Assembly: GCF_001894805.1 (NCBI RefSeq)
Contig: NZ_BCWX01000002.1
Coordinates: 496,001-560,000 of the forward strand
Origin: Rhodococcus globerulus NBRC 14531
GTDB taxonomy: Bacteria; Actinomycetota; Actinomycetes; Mycobacteriales; Mycobacteriaceae
Direction: 5' to 3'
DNA: 64,000 nucleotides
Part shown: positions 34,071 to 42,352 of the stretch, piece by piece
Position numbering within the stretch: position 1 is the first letter of the stretch
How the letters are laid out: each line of letters begins with the position of its first letter
Made by a program: the position numbers and the translations under genes
Notes under the pieces: generated by a model
The model's database searches: none
The model's input: the letters and a program-made list of their open reading frames with translations, nothing else
What the model was told of the DNA's origin: nothing

Positions 34071-34370
34071 ATGTGTTTAGCCGTACCGGGACGTATCGAA
34101 TCGCTCGAGGATCGTGACGGAACCACGATGTCCGTCGTCAACTTCGGGGGAGTCCGCAAAGAGGTGTGCCTCGAGTACATTCCGGGCGCCGCGGTCGGAG
34201 AGTACGTCGTTGTTCACGTCGGGTTCGCGATTCAGAGGCTCGACGAGGAATCAGCACAACGCACACTTGCGGAGTTCGAGCATCTCGGCGTGCTCGACGA
34301 GGAGTTCGGCGACGGATTTGCTCGCGCAGCCAAGGCTCTGGGAGTCGATCAGAAGGAGAATCAATCATGA
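34071..34370 (+). CDS. hypC: Hydrogenase maturation chaperone HypC (second copy)
   Basis: A 99-residue HypC/HupF-family protein with the essential Cys2 ([17 protein letters not shown]) and the core [26 protein letters not shown] at 34059-34065 gives it a strong ribosome-binding site. It differs from the first copy in having a long charged helical C-terminal tail in place of an acidic Gly-rich one. One copy may work with HypD and the other as a chaperone dedicated to HhyL. Its stop overlaps the hypD start. Confidence 0.92.
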   Translation: MCLAVPGRIESLEDRDGTTMSVVNFGGVRKEVCLEYIPGAAVGEYVVVHVGFAIQRLDEESAQRTLAEFEHLGVLDEEFGDGFARAAKALGVDQKENQS

Positions 34371-35479
34371 AGTATCTGGACGAATTCTCCGACCCCGAGT
34401 TGGCCGGTAAATTACTCGATCAGATTCGCACACTCGCTACCCGCCGATGGGCGATTATGGAAGTCTGTGGTGGCCAGACGCATTCGATCATCCGCCATGG
34501 AATTGACCAATTGCTGCCCGAGCAGATCGAGATGATTCACGGGCCGGGGTGCCCCGTCTGTGTGACGCCGCTGGAGATCATCGACAAAGCGCTCGAGATC
34601 GCCGCTCGCCCGGACGTGATCTTCTGCTCGTTCGGTGACATGTTGCGAGTACCAGGTAGTGCGTCCGACCTGTTTCGGATCAAGAGCGCTGGTGGTGATG
34701 TGCGCGTGGTCTATTCGCCGCTCGACGCGCTGACCATCGCGAAGGAGAATCCGGACCGGGAGGTCGTGTTCTTCGGGATCGGGTTCGAAACCACTGCGCC
34801 CGCAAACGCGATGACCGTATATCAGGCGCACCGACTCGGCATCAAGAACTTCTCGTTACTTGTCTCCCACGTGCTCGTCCCGCCCGCGATGGCGGCGATC
34901 ATGGACTCCCCGGAGTGTCGGGTACAGGCGTTTCTCGCCGCAGGTCACGTGTGCAGTGTGATGGGAACATCGGAGTACCCCGCTCTGGCAGAGAAGTACC
35001 GGGTGCCTATCGTCGTCACGGGGTTCGAACCCCTCGATTTGCTCGAGGGCATCAGAAAGACCGTGCTGCAGTTGGAAACCGGCAGGCACGAGGTGGAGAA
35101 CGCCTATGCACGGGCTGTGACGGCCCAGGGAAATGTGGCAGCCAAGGCGATGCTCGACGATGTGTTCGTAGTATCCGACCGGACGTGGCGCGGTATCGGT
35201 CCCATCCCGGACAGCGGTTGGCAGTTGGCGCCGAAGTATGCGGAATTCGATGCGGAACAAAGATTCTCGGTAACCGACATTCACACCGACGAGTCATCGG
35301 TGTGCCGTTCCGGAGAAGTTCTCCAAGGCTTGATCAAGCCGAACGAGTGCGCTGCCTTCGGGAAGGAGTGCACGCCGCGTAATCCGTTGGGGGCCACCAT
35401 GGTCTCGTCCGAAGGTGCGTGCGCCGCCTACTACCTGTACCGACGCTTGGAACTGCAGGAGGCGGGTCATGGGAGCTGA
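34367..35479 (+). CDS. hypD: Hydrogenase maturation protein HypD
   Basis: HypD is the [4Fe-4S] scaffold on which the Fe(CN)2CO unit is built with HypC and HypE. The 370-residue protein has [26 protein letters not shown] and [11 protein letters not shown], plus the C-terminal cluster cysteines in [22 protein letters not shown] and [11 protein letters not shown] 34367 overlaps the hypC stop. The end overlaps the hypE start by 11 bases. Confidence 0.97.
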   Translation: MKYLDEFSDPELAGKLLDQIRTLATRRWAIMEVCGGQTHSIIRHGIDQLLPEQIEMIHGPGCPVCVTPLEIIDKALEIAARPDVIFCSFGDMLRVPGSASDLFRIKSAGGDVRVVYSPLDALTIAKENPDREVVFFGIGFETTAPANAMTVYQAHRLGIKNFSLLVSHVLVPPAMAAIMDSPECRVQAFLAAGHVCSVMGTSEYPALAEKYRVPIVVTGFEPLDLLEGIRKTVLQLETGRHEVENAYARAVTAQGNVAAKAMLDDVFVVSDRTWRGIGPIPDSGWQLAPKYAEFDAEQRFSVTDIHTDESSVCRSGEVLQGLIKPNECAAFGKECTPRNPLGATMVSSEGACAAYYLYRRLELQEAGHGS

Positions 35480-36539
35480 CAACAGTGCGGTGGTGGACCC
35501 TGGGGCGTGGGTCTGCCCGCTGCCGCTCCGTGATTCGCCGAACATCGTCATGGGACACGGCGGTGGTGGCGCGATGTCCGCCGAGCTGATCGAGCACTTG
35601 TTCCTACCCGCATTCGGCGACGCGGCCGACGCGGAACTCGGAGACTCCGCGGTGCTCGACATCGGTGGCGTTCGGGTGGCATTCTCGACGGACTCGTACG
35701 TGGTCAAACCGATGGTGTTTCCGGGTGGAAACATCGGCGATCTGGCCGTGAACGGCACGGTCAACGACCTTGCTATGGCCGGCGCGCAACCACTCGCCAT
35801 GTCGACTGCTTTCATTCTCGAGGAGGGGACGCCGCTCGCCGAAATAGCCACGGTGGCGGCCACGCTTGGCGACGCGGCTCGCTCAGCCGGAGTGCGTCTG
35901 GTGACCGGCGACACCAAGGTGGTCGACGCCGGTCACGGCGACGGAGTCTTCGTGAACACGGCGGGCATCGGCATCGTGCCAGCTGGTGTCGACATACGGC
36001 CGAACCGGGCCGAGGTCGGTGATGCAGTGATCGTCAGTGGTGACATCGGAGTTCACGGCGTGGCGGTGATGAGTTGCCGGGAGGGCCTGGAGTTCGGAAC
36101 CGAGGTGCGCAGCGACTGCGCCGCACTGAACGGCCTGGTTGCGGACATGATCGCCACCGGCGCGGACATCCACGTCCTTCGCGACCCGACGCGCGGCGGA
36201 GTTGCAGCGACGCTCAACGAGATTGCCCAGGCGTCGAATGTCGGCGTTGCGATCGTGGAACGGAACCTGCCGATTCCCGACGCCGTTCGGGATGCCTGTG
36301 GATTGTTGGGTCTGGATCCGCTGTACGTGGCCAACGAAGGCAAATTGGTTGCGTTTGTCGCACCCACCGACGTCGACCTCGTGCTCGATGCCATGCGTGG
36401 ACACCCGTTGGGAAGGGGGGCAACGGTGATCGGGGAGTGCGTGAGCGCGCACTCCGGAATGGTGGTTGCCCGAACCGCGCTTGGTGGCAATCGGGTAGTG
36501 GATCTCCCTGCTGGTGAACAGCTTCCGCGGATCTGTTGA
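35469..36539 (+). CDS. hypE: Hydrogenase maturation protein HypE
   Basis: HypE dehydrates its C-terminal S-carboxamide to a thiocyanate, the cyanide donor. The 356-residue protein ends in PRIC, exactly the terminal cysteine needed. It is a PurM-type ATP-binding fold with [41 protein letters not shown] and [19 protein letters not shown] 35469 lies inside the end of hypD, so the two are coupled. The last base of its stop is shared with the next ATG. Confidence 0.97.
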   Translation: MGADNSAVVDPGAWVCPLPLRDSPNIVMGHGGGGAMSAELIEHLFLPAFGDAADAELGDSAVLDIGGVRVAFSTDSYVVKPMVFPGGNIGDLAVNGTVNDLAMAGAQPLAMSTAFILEEGTPLAEIATVAATLGDAARSAGVRLVTGDTKVVDAGHGDGVFVNTAGIGIVPAGVDIRPNRAEVGDAVIVSGDIGVHGVAVMSCREGLEFGTEVRSDCAALNGLVADMIATGADIHVLRDPTRGGVAATLNEIAQASNVGVAIVERNLPIPDAVRDACGLLGLDPLYVANEGKLVAFVAPTDVDLVLDAMRGHPLGRGATVIGECVSAHSGMVVARTALGGNRVVDLPAGEQLPRIC

Positions 36540-37291
36540 TGACCGGCGTTCACGTTAGCGGCCCGGCTCTGTTTGCGAGGTACGCATATCCGCCGAACGA
36601 ATTGGGGTATTGCGGAGCCGACGATCCGTCGGCGCTCTTGCGTCAGGCGGCCGGAACGGTGACAGAGCAGGACCGAGGCCGAGCGCAACAGTTCGACGGT
36701 GCGTGGCCGTATCTCGAGGCACTGGCCCGGGCATCGGGCGTGGACGACCCACTCGACCCACGCGTGATCGAGGCTTACTGGTTGGGTGGGTCGCTGCTGG
36801 ATTCGGTGAACTCGGAAGAGTTGGTGGCGCACCTACGGCATGAATTCGGGACGCGCAACGACGGAGGGTTGCTCCCAGATCTGGATCGCCGAGATCGCGC
36901 TCTTGCGCATCACAGTTTCCACGTTCTTGCCGTGTATCCGTGGGTGCGCCTTCTTCGGAAGCACGGTGCGGTGCCACTGTCCATCCTCCAGAACTGCCGA
37001 ATCAGGTGGGGCGAAGTACGTGAAGTAGGTGACGAGTATGCCGAGGTGGAGTCCTCGCCGCTCGCGTTCGACGGTAACCGACTGACCCGCGGTCCGAAGG
37101 CGATCGAACACGTGCGGTGGAACGTCGACGGCATTCCACTTGCTCCCGCTCCGGTGCGAGGGAACGTGGTAGCGCTGCACTGGGATTGGCTGTGCGACAG
37201 CATTTCGGTGAAGCAAGCCGAGGCCTTGGATCACGCCGAAGAGGCGGCACTCGAGATCGTCAACCTGCGACTGCGGGAGCGCAGAATGTAG
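36539..37291 (+). CDS. Hydrogenase-operon protein of unknown function, DUF6390-like
   Basis: A 250-residue protein that closes the operon. It starts TGVHVSGPALFARYAYPPNELGYCG and has a helical body with VIEAYWLGGSLLDSV and HHSFHVLAVYPWVRLLRKH. The C-terminal part contains VVALHWDWLCDSIS. I associate it with DUF6390 by pattern and position. Several conserved-looking His and Trp residues suggest ligand binding, but I cannot assign any activity. ATG 36539 shares a base with the hypE stop; a TTG three bases earlier is also in frame. No terminator follows before the opposing small gene at 37307. Confidence 0.72.
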   Translation: MTGVHVSGPALFARYAYPPNELGYCGADDPSALLRQAAGTVTEQDRGRAQQFDGAWPYLEALARASGVDDPLDPRVIEAYWLGGSLLDSVNSEELVAHLRHEFGTRNDGGLLPDLDRRDRALAHHSFHVLAVYPWVRLLRKHGAVPLSILQNCRIRWGEVREVGDEYAEVESSPLAFDGNRLTRGPKAIEHVRWNVDGIPLAPAPVRGNVVALHWDWLCDSISVKQAEALDHAEEAALEIVNLRLRERRM

Positions 37292-37306
37292 GCGCGTCAG
37301 GCGGTG

Positions 37307-37462
37307 CTAGTCCAACGACGCACAGGCAGTGCACCACGGGCGACCGTCGACGCCGTCGACTCGATCCGACGGGTTGATGCGCTCGGCAAGGATGCAGCTC
37401 TCGTTGTCGTGGTAGACGTCGAGATCGGAAGGAACCGTCGAGTGGAACGCCGGGACCTTCAT
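37307..37462 (-). CDS. 51-residue cysteine-containing small protein
   Basis: A short gene on the opposite strand, convergent with the hydrogenase operon. The ATG at 37462 has an excellent Shine-Dalgarno GGAGGTG six bases upstream on the minus strand. The product starts MKVPAFHSTVPSDLDVYHDN and ends RPWCTACASLD, with a third Cys in NESCILAERINP. The WCTAC pair plus the earlier Cys suggests a small metal- or redox-active knuckle. Nothing in the sequence gives a function. It lies 15 bases from the end of the hydrogenase operon and could relate to it or to the downstream lipoate ligase. Such a gene is easily missed by automated callers. Confidence 0.72.
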   Translation of the reverse strand: MKVPAFHSTVPSDLDVYHDNESCILAERINPSDRVDGVDGRPWCTACASLD

Positions 37463-37651
37463 GTGCACCTCCGTTGTGGCTCGTCAGGTTTCGAGCCGAA
37501 TGGGCTAATGATCGCACCCTGGGCATCATTTCGCTCGACGGTGGCACGACCAGGTGGGGTGCTTTGTCTCACCGAGCATCCGATGTGTGACTCTGCCCTC
37601 TGCTCCGACGGCGCGCGCCGACGGGCGATCCCGCGGGGATAGGCTGAACAC

Positions 37652-38701
37652 ATGCGCGGAGAGTACAAGGTTCCTGGTGGCAAGCTCGTTGCAGTCGATG
37701 TCGAGGTCGAGGACGGGCAGCTGTCCGACGTAGCGGTTTCCGGCGATTTTTTCCTCGAGCCGGACAGCGCGCTGGATGACATCAACGGAGCGCTGACGGG
37801 TATGCCGGCCGATGCCAACGTGGAACAGCTGGCGGACGCCATCATCGCGACGCTCGACGAGTCCGTGTCGATGATCGGGTTCACTGCGGAGTCGGTCGGC
37901 ATCGCGATTCGCCGCGCGCTCGGTCATGCCACCAGCTGGGCGGACCACACATTCGACGTCATTTCGCCGGCGGTCCTCGATCCCGCGATGCACGTTGCGC
38001 TGGACGAGGTCATCGCGCGCGAGGTGGCGTCCGGTGAGCGTCCGGCCACTTTGCGTTTCTGGGACTGGGATTCGCCGCTGGTCGTGATCGGCTCGTTCCA
38101 ATCCGTACGCAATGAAGTCGACTCGGAAGCTGCTGCGCGCCACGGTATCGGTGTTGTGCGCCGGATCTCAGGCGGCGGTGCGATGTTCATGGAACCGGGT
38201 AACTGCATCACGTATTCGTTGGTGGTACCCGCGTCGTTGGTGGAGGGGCTGAGTTTCGAACGGTCGTACGCCTTCCTGGACCAGTGGGTGATGGGCGCGC
38301 TTGCCGAAGTCGGAATCACCGCGCGCTATGTACCGCTCAACGACATCGCCTCGGACAAGGGCAAGATCGCCGGCGCAGCCCAGAAGCGGTTCGCCGACGG
38401 CACAGTCGTTCATCACGTGACGATGGCCTACGACATCGACGCGGAGAAGATGACGCAGGTTCTGCGAATCGGCCGAGAGAAGATGTCCGACAAGGGAACC
38501 AAGAGCGCGGCCAAACGAGTGGACCCGCTCCGCTCTCAGACCGGAATGACACGCGCCGCGATCCTGACAGCGTTCGAGAATTACTTCCGATCGCAGCACG
38601 ACACCCGCACCAGTGCCTACACCGAGGCAGAGTTGGCGCAGGCGCGTGAGCTGGTGGAGACCAAGTTCAGCACCGAGAAGTGGACGCACCGCGTGCCGTA
38701 G
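37652..38701 (+). CDS. lplA: Lipoate-protein ligase A family protein
   Basis: A 349-residue biotin/lipoyl-ligase-fold enzyme that would attach lipoate or octanoate to the lipoyl domains of dehydrogenase complexes. The first ~95 residues form a small accessory domain (EYKVPGGKLVAVDVEVEDG), as in lipoate ligases whose accessory domain precedes the catalytic one. The catalytic part carries RFWDWDSPLVVIGSFQS, VRRISGGGAMFMEPGN (the lipoate-binding RRxSGGG motif) and KIAGAAQKRF with the conserved lysine. The start is ATG 37652. The final codons overlap a hairpin that continues past the stop. Confidence 0.87.
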   Translation: MRGEYKVPGGKLVAVDVEVEDGQLSDVAVSGDFFLEPDSALDDINGALTGMPADANVEQLADAIIATLDESVSMIGFTAESVGIAIRRALGHATSWADHTFDVISPAVLDPAMHVALDEVIAREVASGERPATLRFWDWDSPLVVIGSFQSVRNEVDSEAAARHGIGVVRRISGGGAMFMEPGNCITYSLVVPASLVEGLSFERSYAFLDQWVMGALAEVGITARYVPLNDIASDKGKIAGAAQKRFADGTVVHHVTMAYDIDAEKMTQVLRIGREKMSDKGTKSAAKRVDPLRSQTGMTRAAILTAFENYFRSQHDTRTSAYTEAELAQARELVETKFSTEKWTHRVP

Positions 38702-38712
38702 GGTGCGTCCAC
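38680..38712. terminator. Hairpin overlapping the lplA stop codon
   Basis: GTGGACGCACC (38680-38690) and GGTGCGTCCAC (38702-38712) form a perfect 11-base-pair stem with an 11-base loop that contains the TAG stop of lplA. It lies between two convergent genes and probably stops both transcripts. Confidence 0.65.
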
Positions 38713-38733
38713 CTCGAGCTGTTTTCAACCAAG

Positions 38734-39894
38734 TTATGCGGTGTGAGGAGCGGGTTGCTCTTCGGTGGACGGAGAGTCGCCTGCTTCTGCACTGCGACGC
38801 GTCACGGTGAATGTTGCAGCGACGCAGAGTATTGCGACAACGAAGCACGCCAGCGTGTACCAGAGATTCCCGATCGGGTCTCCGTTGCTGGTCGAACCGT
38901 CGACGGCACCGAAGAAATCGGGTAGGGCGCTGGCCCAGAGAACGGCCATGATGCACAGGTACACCACGCTGTAGTACTGGACAAACCTGTTGGTGTACGG
39001 GGGCGCGTCAGACGGCTGCGTACGCAACCGGGTCCACTGGCGGATCAGCAGTGCTATCGCGACAACCGAGAGGATCACCAGCTCCGCTGCGTAGAGCACT
39101 CCTCGGACCGTGTCGCTCCCCGCGCCGAAGACTGTCGCGGGCAACGGCAGGATGAACGTGCCCACTGAGGCCAGGACGCCGATGACGATTGTGCGCCAAA
39201 CCAATTGGAGCCCGGTGAAGTGTTGGCCGTCGTCGACGTGGCGGCCAACGAAGAACTGGACGCAGAATGCCAGCGACATCGGCCACAAGGCTGCGAACAC
39301 AACAACGCTCGGCAGTGGGACGGCGTCGAACATCGGTTGGTTGATCGGGTTGGCTGTCGACCATTCCCACCACCGAAGCTGCGGTCCGAGATGGTCGAAG
39401 ATCTCGTAGAACGCGTGGTGAACGAAGCCCACGCAGACTGCGCCGGCGAGCACACCGTACCGACGGAAAACGCCCAGCATCTTGACGATTTCGAAGGCCA
39501 GCGTTGCCATCAGCGGATAGATCGCGATGATGTAGAGGGGGAGTCTGCCCCACAGGAAATCGACGGTGAACACGTTGTGCGCGAACATCGTATCCACGTG
39601 CTTTTCGATGCCGAAGGCCGCGGGAAAGTACAGCGGCGGTTCGATGATGAACAGATAGGCGGTGGCGCCGAACCAGAGTACGAGATTGGTGGGATCGCCG
39701 TTTCGCCGCAAGCGCACGATCGCGAGAACCAGAGCGAGCACCGAGCCGATGATGATGGTCCACTCGAGAACCGGCAGAGTCCAGTTCTCGAGCCCGAAGG
39801 GATTGCGGATTTCGACCAGACCGCCCGCTTCTGCGCAGGAGAAGCCGAGTTCCGTGGCGAGTTGATCGAAGGTGGGGGAACAAAGATCAGCCAT
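38734..39894 (-). CDS. Polytopic membrane protein of unknown function
   Basis: A 386-residue integral membrane protein with about nine hydrophobic helices, starting after a cytoplasmic or external N terminus that contains two Cys (LCSPTF, FSCAEAG). Notable charged/His positions lie in FGIEKHVDTMFAHNVFTVD and GFVHHAFYEIFDHLGPQ, which could bind metal or heme within the membrane. I do not recognise a named family. ATG 39894 lies within the last codons of the upstream PF10118-type gene, so the two are translated together and probably form a pathway unit controlled by the divergent TetR regulator. Confidence 0.72.
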   Translation of the reverse strand: MADLCSPTFDQLATELGFSCAEAGGLVEIRNPFGLENWTLPVLEWTIIIGSVLALVLAIVRLRRNGDPTNLVLWFGATAYLFIIEPPLYFPAAFGIEKHVDTMFAHNVFTVDFLWGRLPLYIIAIYPLMATLAFEIVKMLGVFRRYGVLAGAVCVGFVHHAFYEIFDHLGPQLRWWEWSTANPINQPMFDAVPLPSVVVFAALWPMSLAFCVQFFVGRHVDDGQHFTGLQLVWRTIVIGVLASVGTFILPLPATVFGAGSDTVRGVLYAAELVILSVVAIALLIRQWTRLRTQPSDAPPYTNRFVQYYSVVYLCIMAVLWASALPDFFGAVDGSTSNGDPIGNLWYTLACFVVAILCVAATFTVTRRSAEAGDSPSTEEQPAPHTA

Positions 39895-40831
39895 TGTTCG
39901 ACCGCCCTGTGCTGTTCGATTCAGCTGTATACCAGCGGGTTACGTCGTATCCGGCTTCGAAACGTTCGAACCACACGTCGGCCAGGGCGGGCAAGTTCTC
40001 GGTGGCGGGGTTGTGCTTGGGCAGTTGGCTGCGGATAACTCCCCGCAGCGCGGTGAGTTGCTCGCCGAGCGGCAATACGTCGAACGCGCGAGACATCGGA
40101 CCGTTGTCCTGCGCCTCGAGCCCGGGTAAACGCTTTCGAAGAAACTGCATGTTGCGATACGACGCGAACATGGCCATCGCGTCGACCTGCCGATCTTCGC
40201 GCGGCACATGCTTGTTGAAGCCCAGGGAGGCCAGCCTGATCACTTTCATGACGTGCCGGAAAATTGACGGTGCCATGCGCATCCGGTAGAGGTCGCTGCC
40301 GACGACGGAGTCGAAGATGATGAGGGCGGAACTTCGGTGTTCGACTTCCTCGACGAAGTGCCAGATGAACAGCGACGCAACCCTGTCGTCGCCGGGGCGG
40401 AAAAGTGCAGATTCGTTGTCGAGCATCAGCTTGAACACCGAGGTGAAGGTTGCTTCGAGGTCGGCGGTGTATGCCAGTCGGTAGTTCACCGACGTTTCTG
40501 CAGTGAGTTTGTCGAACTCGCCGACCACGTCGTCGAGAGTTTCCTGCAGACCGGGATATCGCCTGATCAAGCCCTTGACGTGCTGGCGATGTGCCGAAGA
40601 ATGCTGTCCCTCTTGGCGCATGAACGCGTCGGCTTCCTCGGCAACTGCGCGATCCGTCAACAGCGGTTTGGTTTGCATGATGAGCTTGACGATCATCTTC
40701 TCGAAACCGATGGCCAGGAAAGAGACGGCATTGGCCATGCTCGAGAATGCCGGATTCTCCTCGTTCCACAGGAAGGGGACGTCGTAGTCCTCGAAAGCAA
40801 AATTCATCTTTCGGACGTGTAGATCAGTCAC
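39887..40831 (-). CDS. Putative metal-dependent hydrolase, PF10118-like
   Basis: A 314-residue soluble helical protein that resembles the PF10118 family of predicted metal-dependent hydrolases. Two ExxH-type motifs are visible: RQEGQHSSAHRQHVKG and FVEEVEHRSSALIIFDS, a pattern also seen in ferritin-like diiron proteins. GTG 40831 (VTDLHVRKMNFAFEDYD) is chosen because the frame upstream has no family-like content; ATG at MNFAFEDYD is a shorter option. It is the first gene of a minus-strand pair and reads away from a TetR gene across a palindromic operator. The reaction and substrate are unknown; a lipid or hydrophobic inducer is plausible for such TetR-controlled units. Confidence 0.75.
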   Translation of the reverse strand: MTDLHVRKMNFAFEDYDVPFLWNEENPAFSSMANAVSFLAIGFEKMIVKLIMQTKPLLTDRAVAEEADAFMRQEGQHSSAHRQHVKGLIRRYPGLQETLDDVVGEFDKLTAETSVNYRLAYTADLEATFTSVFKLMLDNESALFRPGDDRVASLFIWHFVEEVEHRSSALIIFDSVVGSDLYRMRMAPSIFRHVMKVIRLASLGFNKHVPREDRQVDAMAMFASYRNMQFLRKRLPGLEAQDNGPMSRAFDVLPLGEQLTALRGVIRSQLPKHNPATENLPALADVWFERFEAGYDVTRWYTAESNSTGRSNNG

Positions 40832-40902
40832 TTCTCGAAACCTCGTCTTTCCGGACGGTCGGGTAGGTGGCTGCCCGGATGCCCCGATAGCCACGCTCTG
40901 AA

Positions 40903-40940
40903 TGTGACCATACACAGATTGGCGTTTGTGTATGGTCACA
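40903..40940. promoter_or_regulatory. Perfect 14-bp inverted repeat, probable TetR operator
   Basis: TGTGACCATACACA (40903-40916) and its exact complement TGTGTATGGTCACA (40927-40940) flank a 10-base spacer in the gap between the divergent PF10118-like gene and the tetR gene. Each arm is itself a TGTG-N6-CACA half palindrome, so it could bind one dimer per arm or one tetrameric complex across both. Confidence 0.8.
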
Positions 40941-41018
40941 ATTCCGTGATGCGCACAGAATTGGTGTCGACTGGCAGTGTTAGCCTGGGTTTCTCGATTC
41001 GAGTGAGGAATACAGGCA

Positions 41019-41627
41019 GTGGCGCGAAGACGTGGGTGGGGCGGAAATCCGCCAGTCGACGATGACGACGCAACTCGTCGAATCGTCACCGCGGCAGTCG
41101 ATTTGATCGGGCGAACGGGCTCGGCAATCAGCATCGCCGATATCGCGGAGTCGCTGGGTGTGATCCGTCAGACGGTGTATCGGTACTTTCCCAACTCCGA
41201 CGCCCTGATGCGCGCAGCGGCAATCGCATCGGTCGCCGGATTTCTGGATCGGCTCACTGCCCATGTGAGCGGCATCGAAGATCCCGTCGACGCGATGACC
41301 GAAGGCGTTGTCTACACACTGACCGAAGTCCGCAGAATCCCACATCTTGGCATCTTGCTGACGGGAACGTACTCGAACCTTCACCCCGACGGTCTCACAT
41401 CGGATGAGGCTCAGGCCTTCGGAATTGCGATGATCAACCGCTTCGACGTCGATTGGAAGAAGTACGGCTACGACGACGCTGCTCTTCGGGAACTCGTCGA
41501 ATACGTCTTGCGCACGATGCAGTCGTTTTTCATATCCCCCGGTAATCCACCTCGGAGCGACGACGAACTACGGCAATACCTGCGCCGTTGGATGGGCGCT
41601 GGGATCACTGCACAACCACAGTCCTAG
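41019..41627 (+). CDS. TetR/AcrR family transcriptional regulator
   Basis: A 202-residue TetR-type repressor. The helix-turn-helix lies at about residues 25-70 with AVDLIGRTGSAISIADIAES and VIRQTVYRYFPNSDALMRAA. The remainder is the all-helical ligand-binding domain. The start is GTG 41019. The palindrome upstream, shared with the minus-strand operon, is its probable operator, so it should control itself and the two divergent genes. Its stop codon overlaps the opposing ecfT stop in a CTAG. The ligand is unknown. Confidence 0.9.
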   Translation: MARRRGWGGNPPVDDDDATRRIVTAAVDLIGRTGSAISIADIAESLGVIRQTVYRYFPNSDALMRAAAIASVAGFLDRLTAHVSGIEDPVDAMTEGVVYTLTEVRRIPHLGILLTGTYSNLHPDGLTSDEAQAFGIAMINRFDVDWKKYGYDDAALRELVEYVLRTMQSFFISPGNPPRSDDELRQYLRRWMGAGITAQPQS

Positions 41628-42352
41628 ATCACGGTCAGTACGATCGCTCCGGCGCAGGAAAGAACGACAACGATGATCGCCAGCAGATCAGCTCGACGCG
41701 GACGCTTCGGATAGGCGGCGATCAATCCCGTTCCGCCGCGTGCGGAGATGGCTTCACCCATCTCGGCGGATCTCCGGATCGCCACCGACATCGTGGTAGT
41801 GATCAGATCGATAATCGTGTTGTCGGACGCGCTGTGCACCACGCCTTTCGGCCGGAGTCGGCGAGCCGCGGCCAGCGTGAGCATTTCCTCGATCAGGAGG
41901 GGGAGTGAGCGAATGCAGAGCGCTGCCGCTGTTGCCCACTCGTCCACCGGGATTCGTAGGAACCGCAGCGGACGTCCGAGTGTCGCCAGTGCGGGTGCGA
42001 CGTCGCTCATCGAGGTGGTCCAGGCCAACATCAGTGACGCGCACAGCAATATGATTCCGAAGGTGACTGCCCGAAGGTAGAGGTACACGGCGTCGAGACC
42101 GATCGGGAGATTGACCAGGGCGCCGCCCAGCAGTAGCAGCCATATCCACCATGGTGGGCGCGGGATTGCCGTCGGTGGAATGTGGCCGATGGCGGCAGTA
42201 ATGGCGAGCAGTCCAGTGATCACGGCAATGGACGGCCACGACGGCGCGATCACCATGACAAGGCTGATGAGAACCACGGCAATGATCTTCGTGCCGGCCC
42301 ATAGTCGGTGGATCGGTGAGGTGGTGGGAACTTCGCGCAGGAGTGTGGTCAT
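41624..42352 (-). CDS. ecfT: ECF transporter transmembrane component EcfT
   Basis: A 242-residue T component of an energy-coupling factor transporter. It has about five helices and the two cytoplasmic coupling signatures containing Ala-Arg-Gly type motifs: AAARRLRPKG and the C-terminal MGEAISARGGTG. It starts at ATG 42352, overlapping the stop of the fused ATPase gene by four bases. Mycobacteria have the same two-gene arrangement. It would link the two ATPase domains encoded upstream to a substrate-binding S component. Confidence 0.87.
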   Translation of the reverse strand: MTTLLREVPTTSPIHRLWAGTKIIAVVLISLVMVIAPSWPSIAVITGLLAITAAIGHIPPTAIPRPPWWIWLLLLGGALVNLPIGLDAVYLYLRAVTFGIILLCASLMLAWTTSMSDVAPALATLGRPLRFLRIPVDEWATAAALCIRSLPLLIEEMLTLAAARRLRPKGVVHSASDNTIIDLITTTMSVAIRRSAEMGEAISARGGTGLIAAYPKRPRRADLLAIIVVVLSCAGAIVLTVI

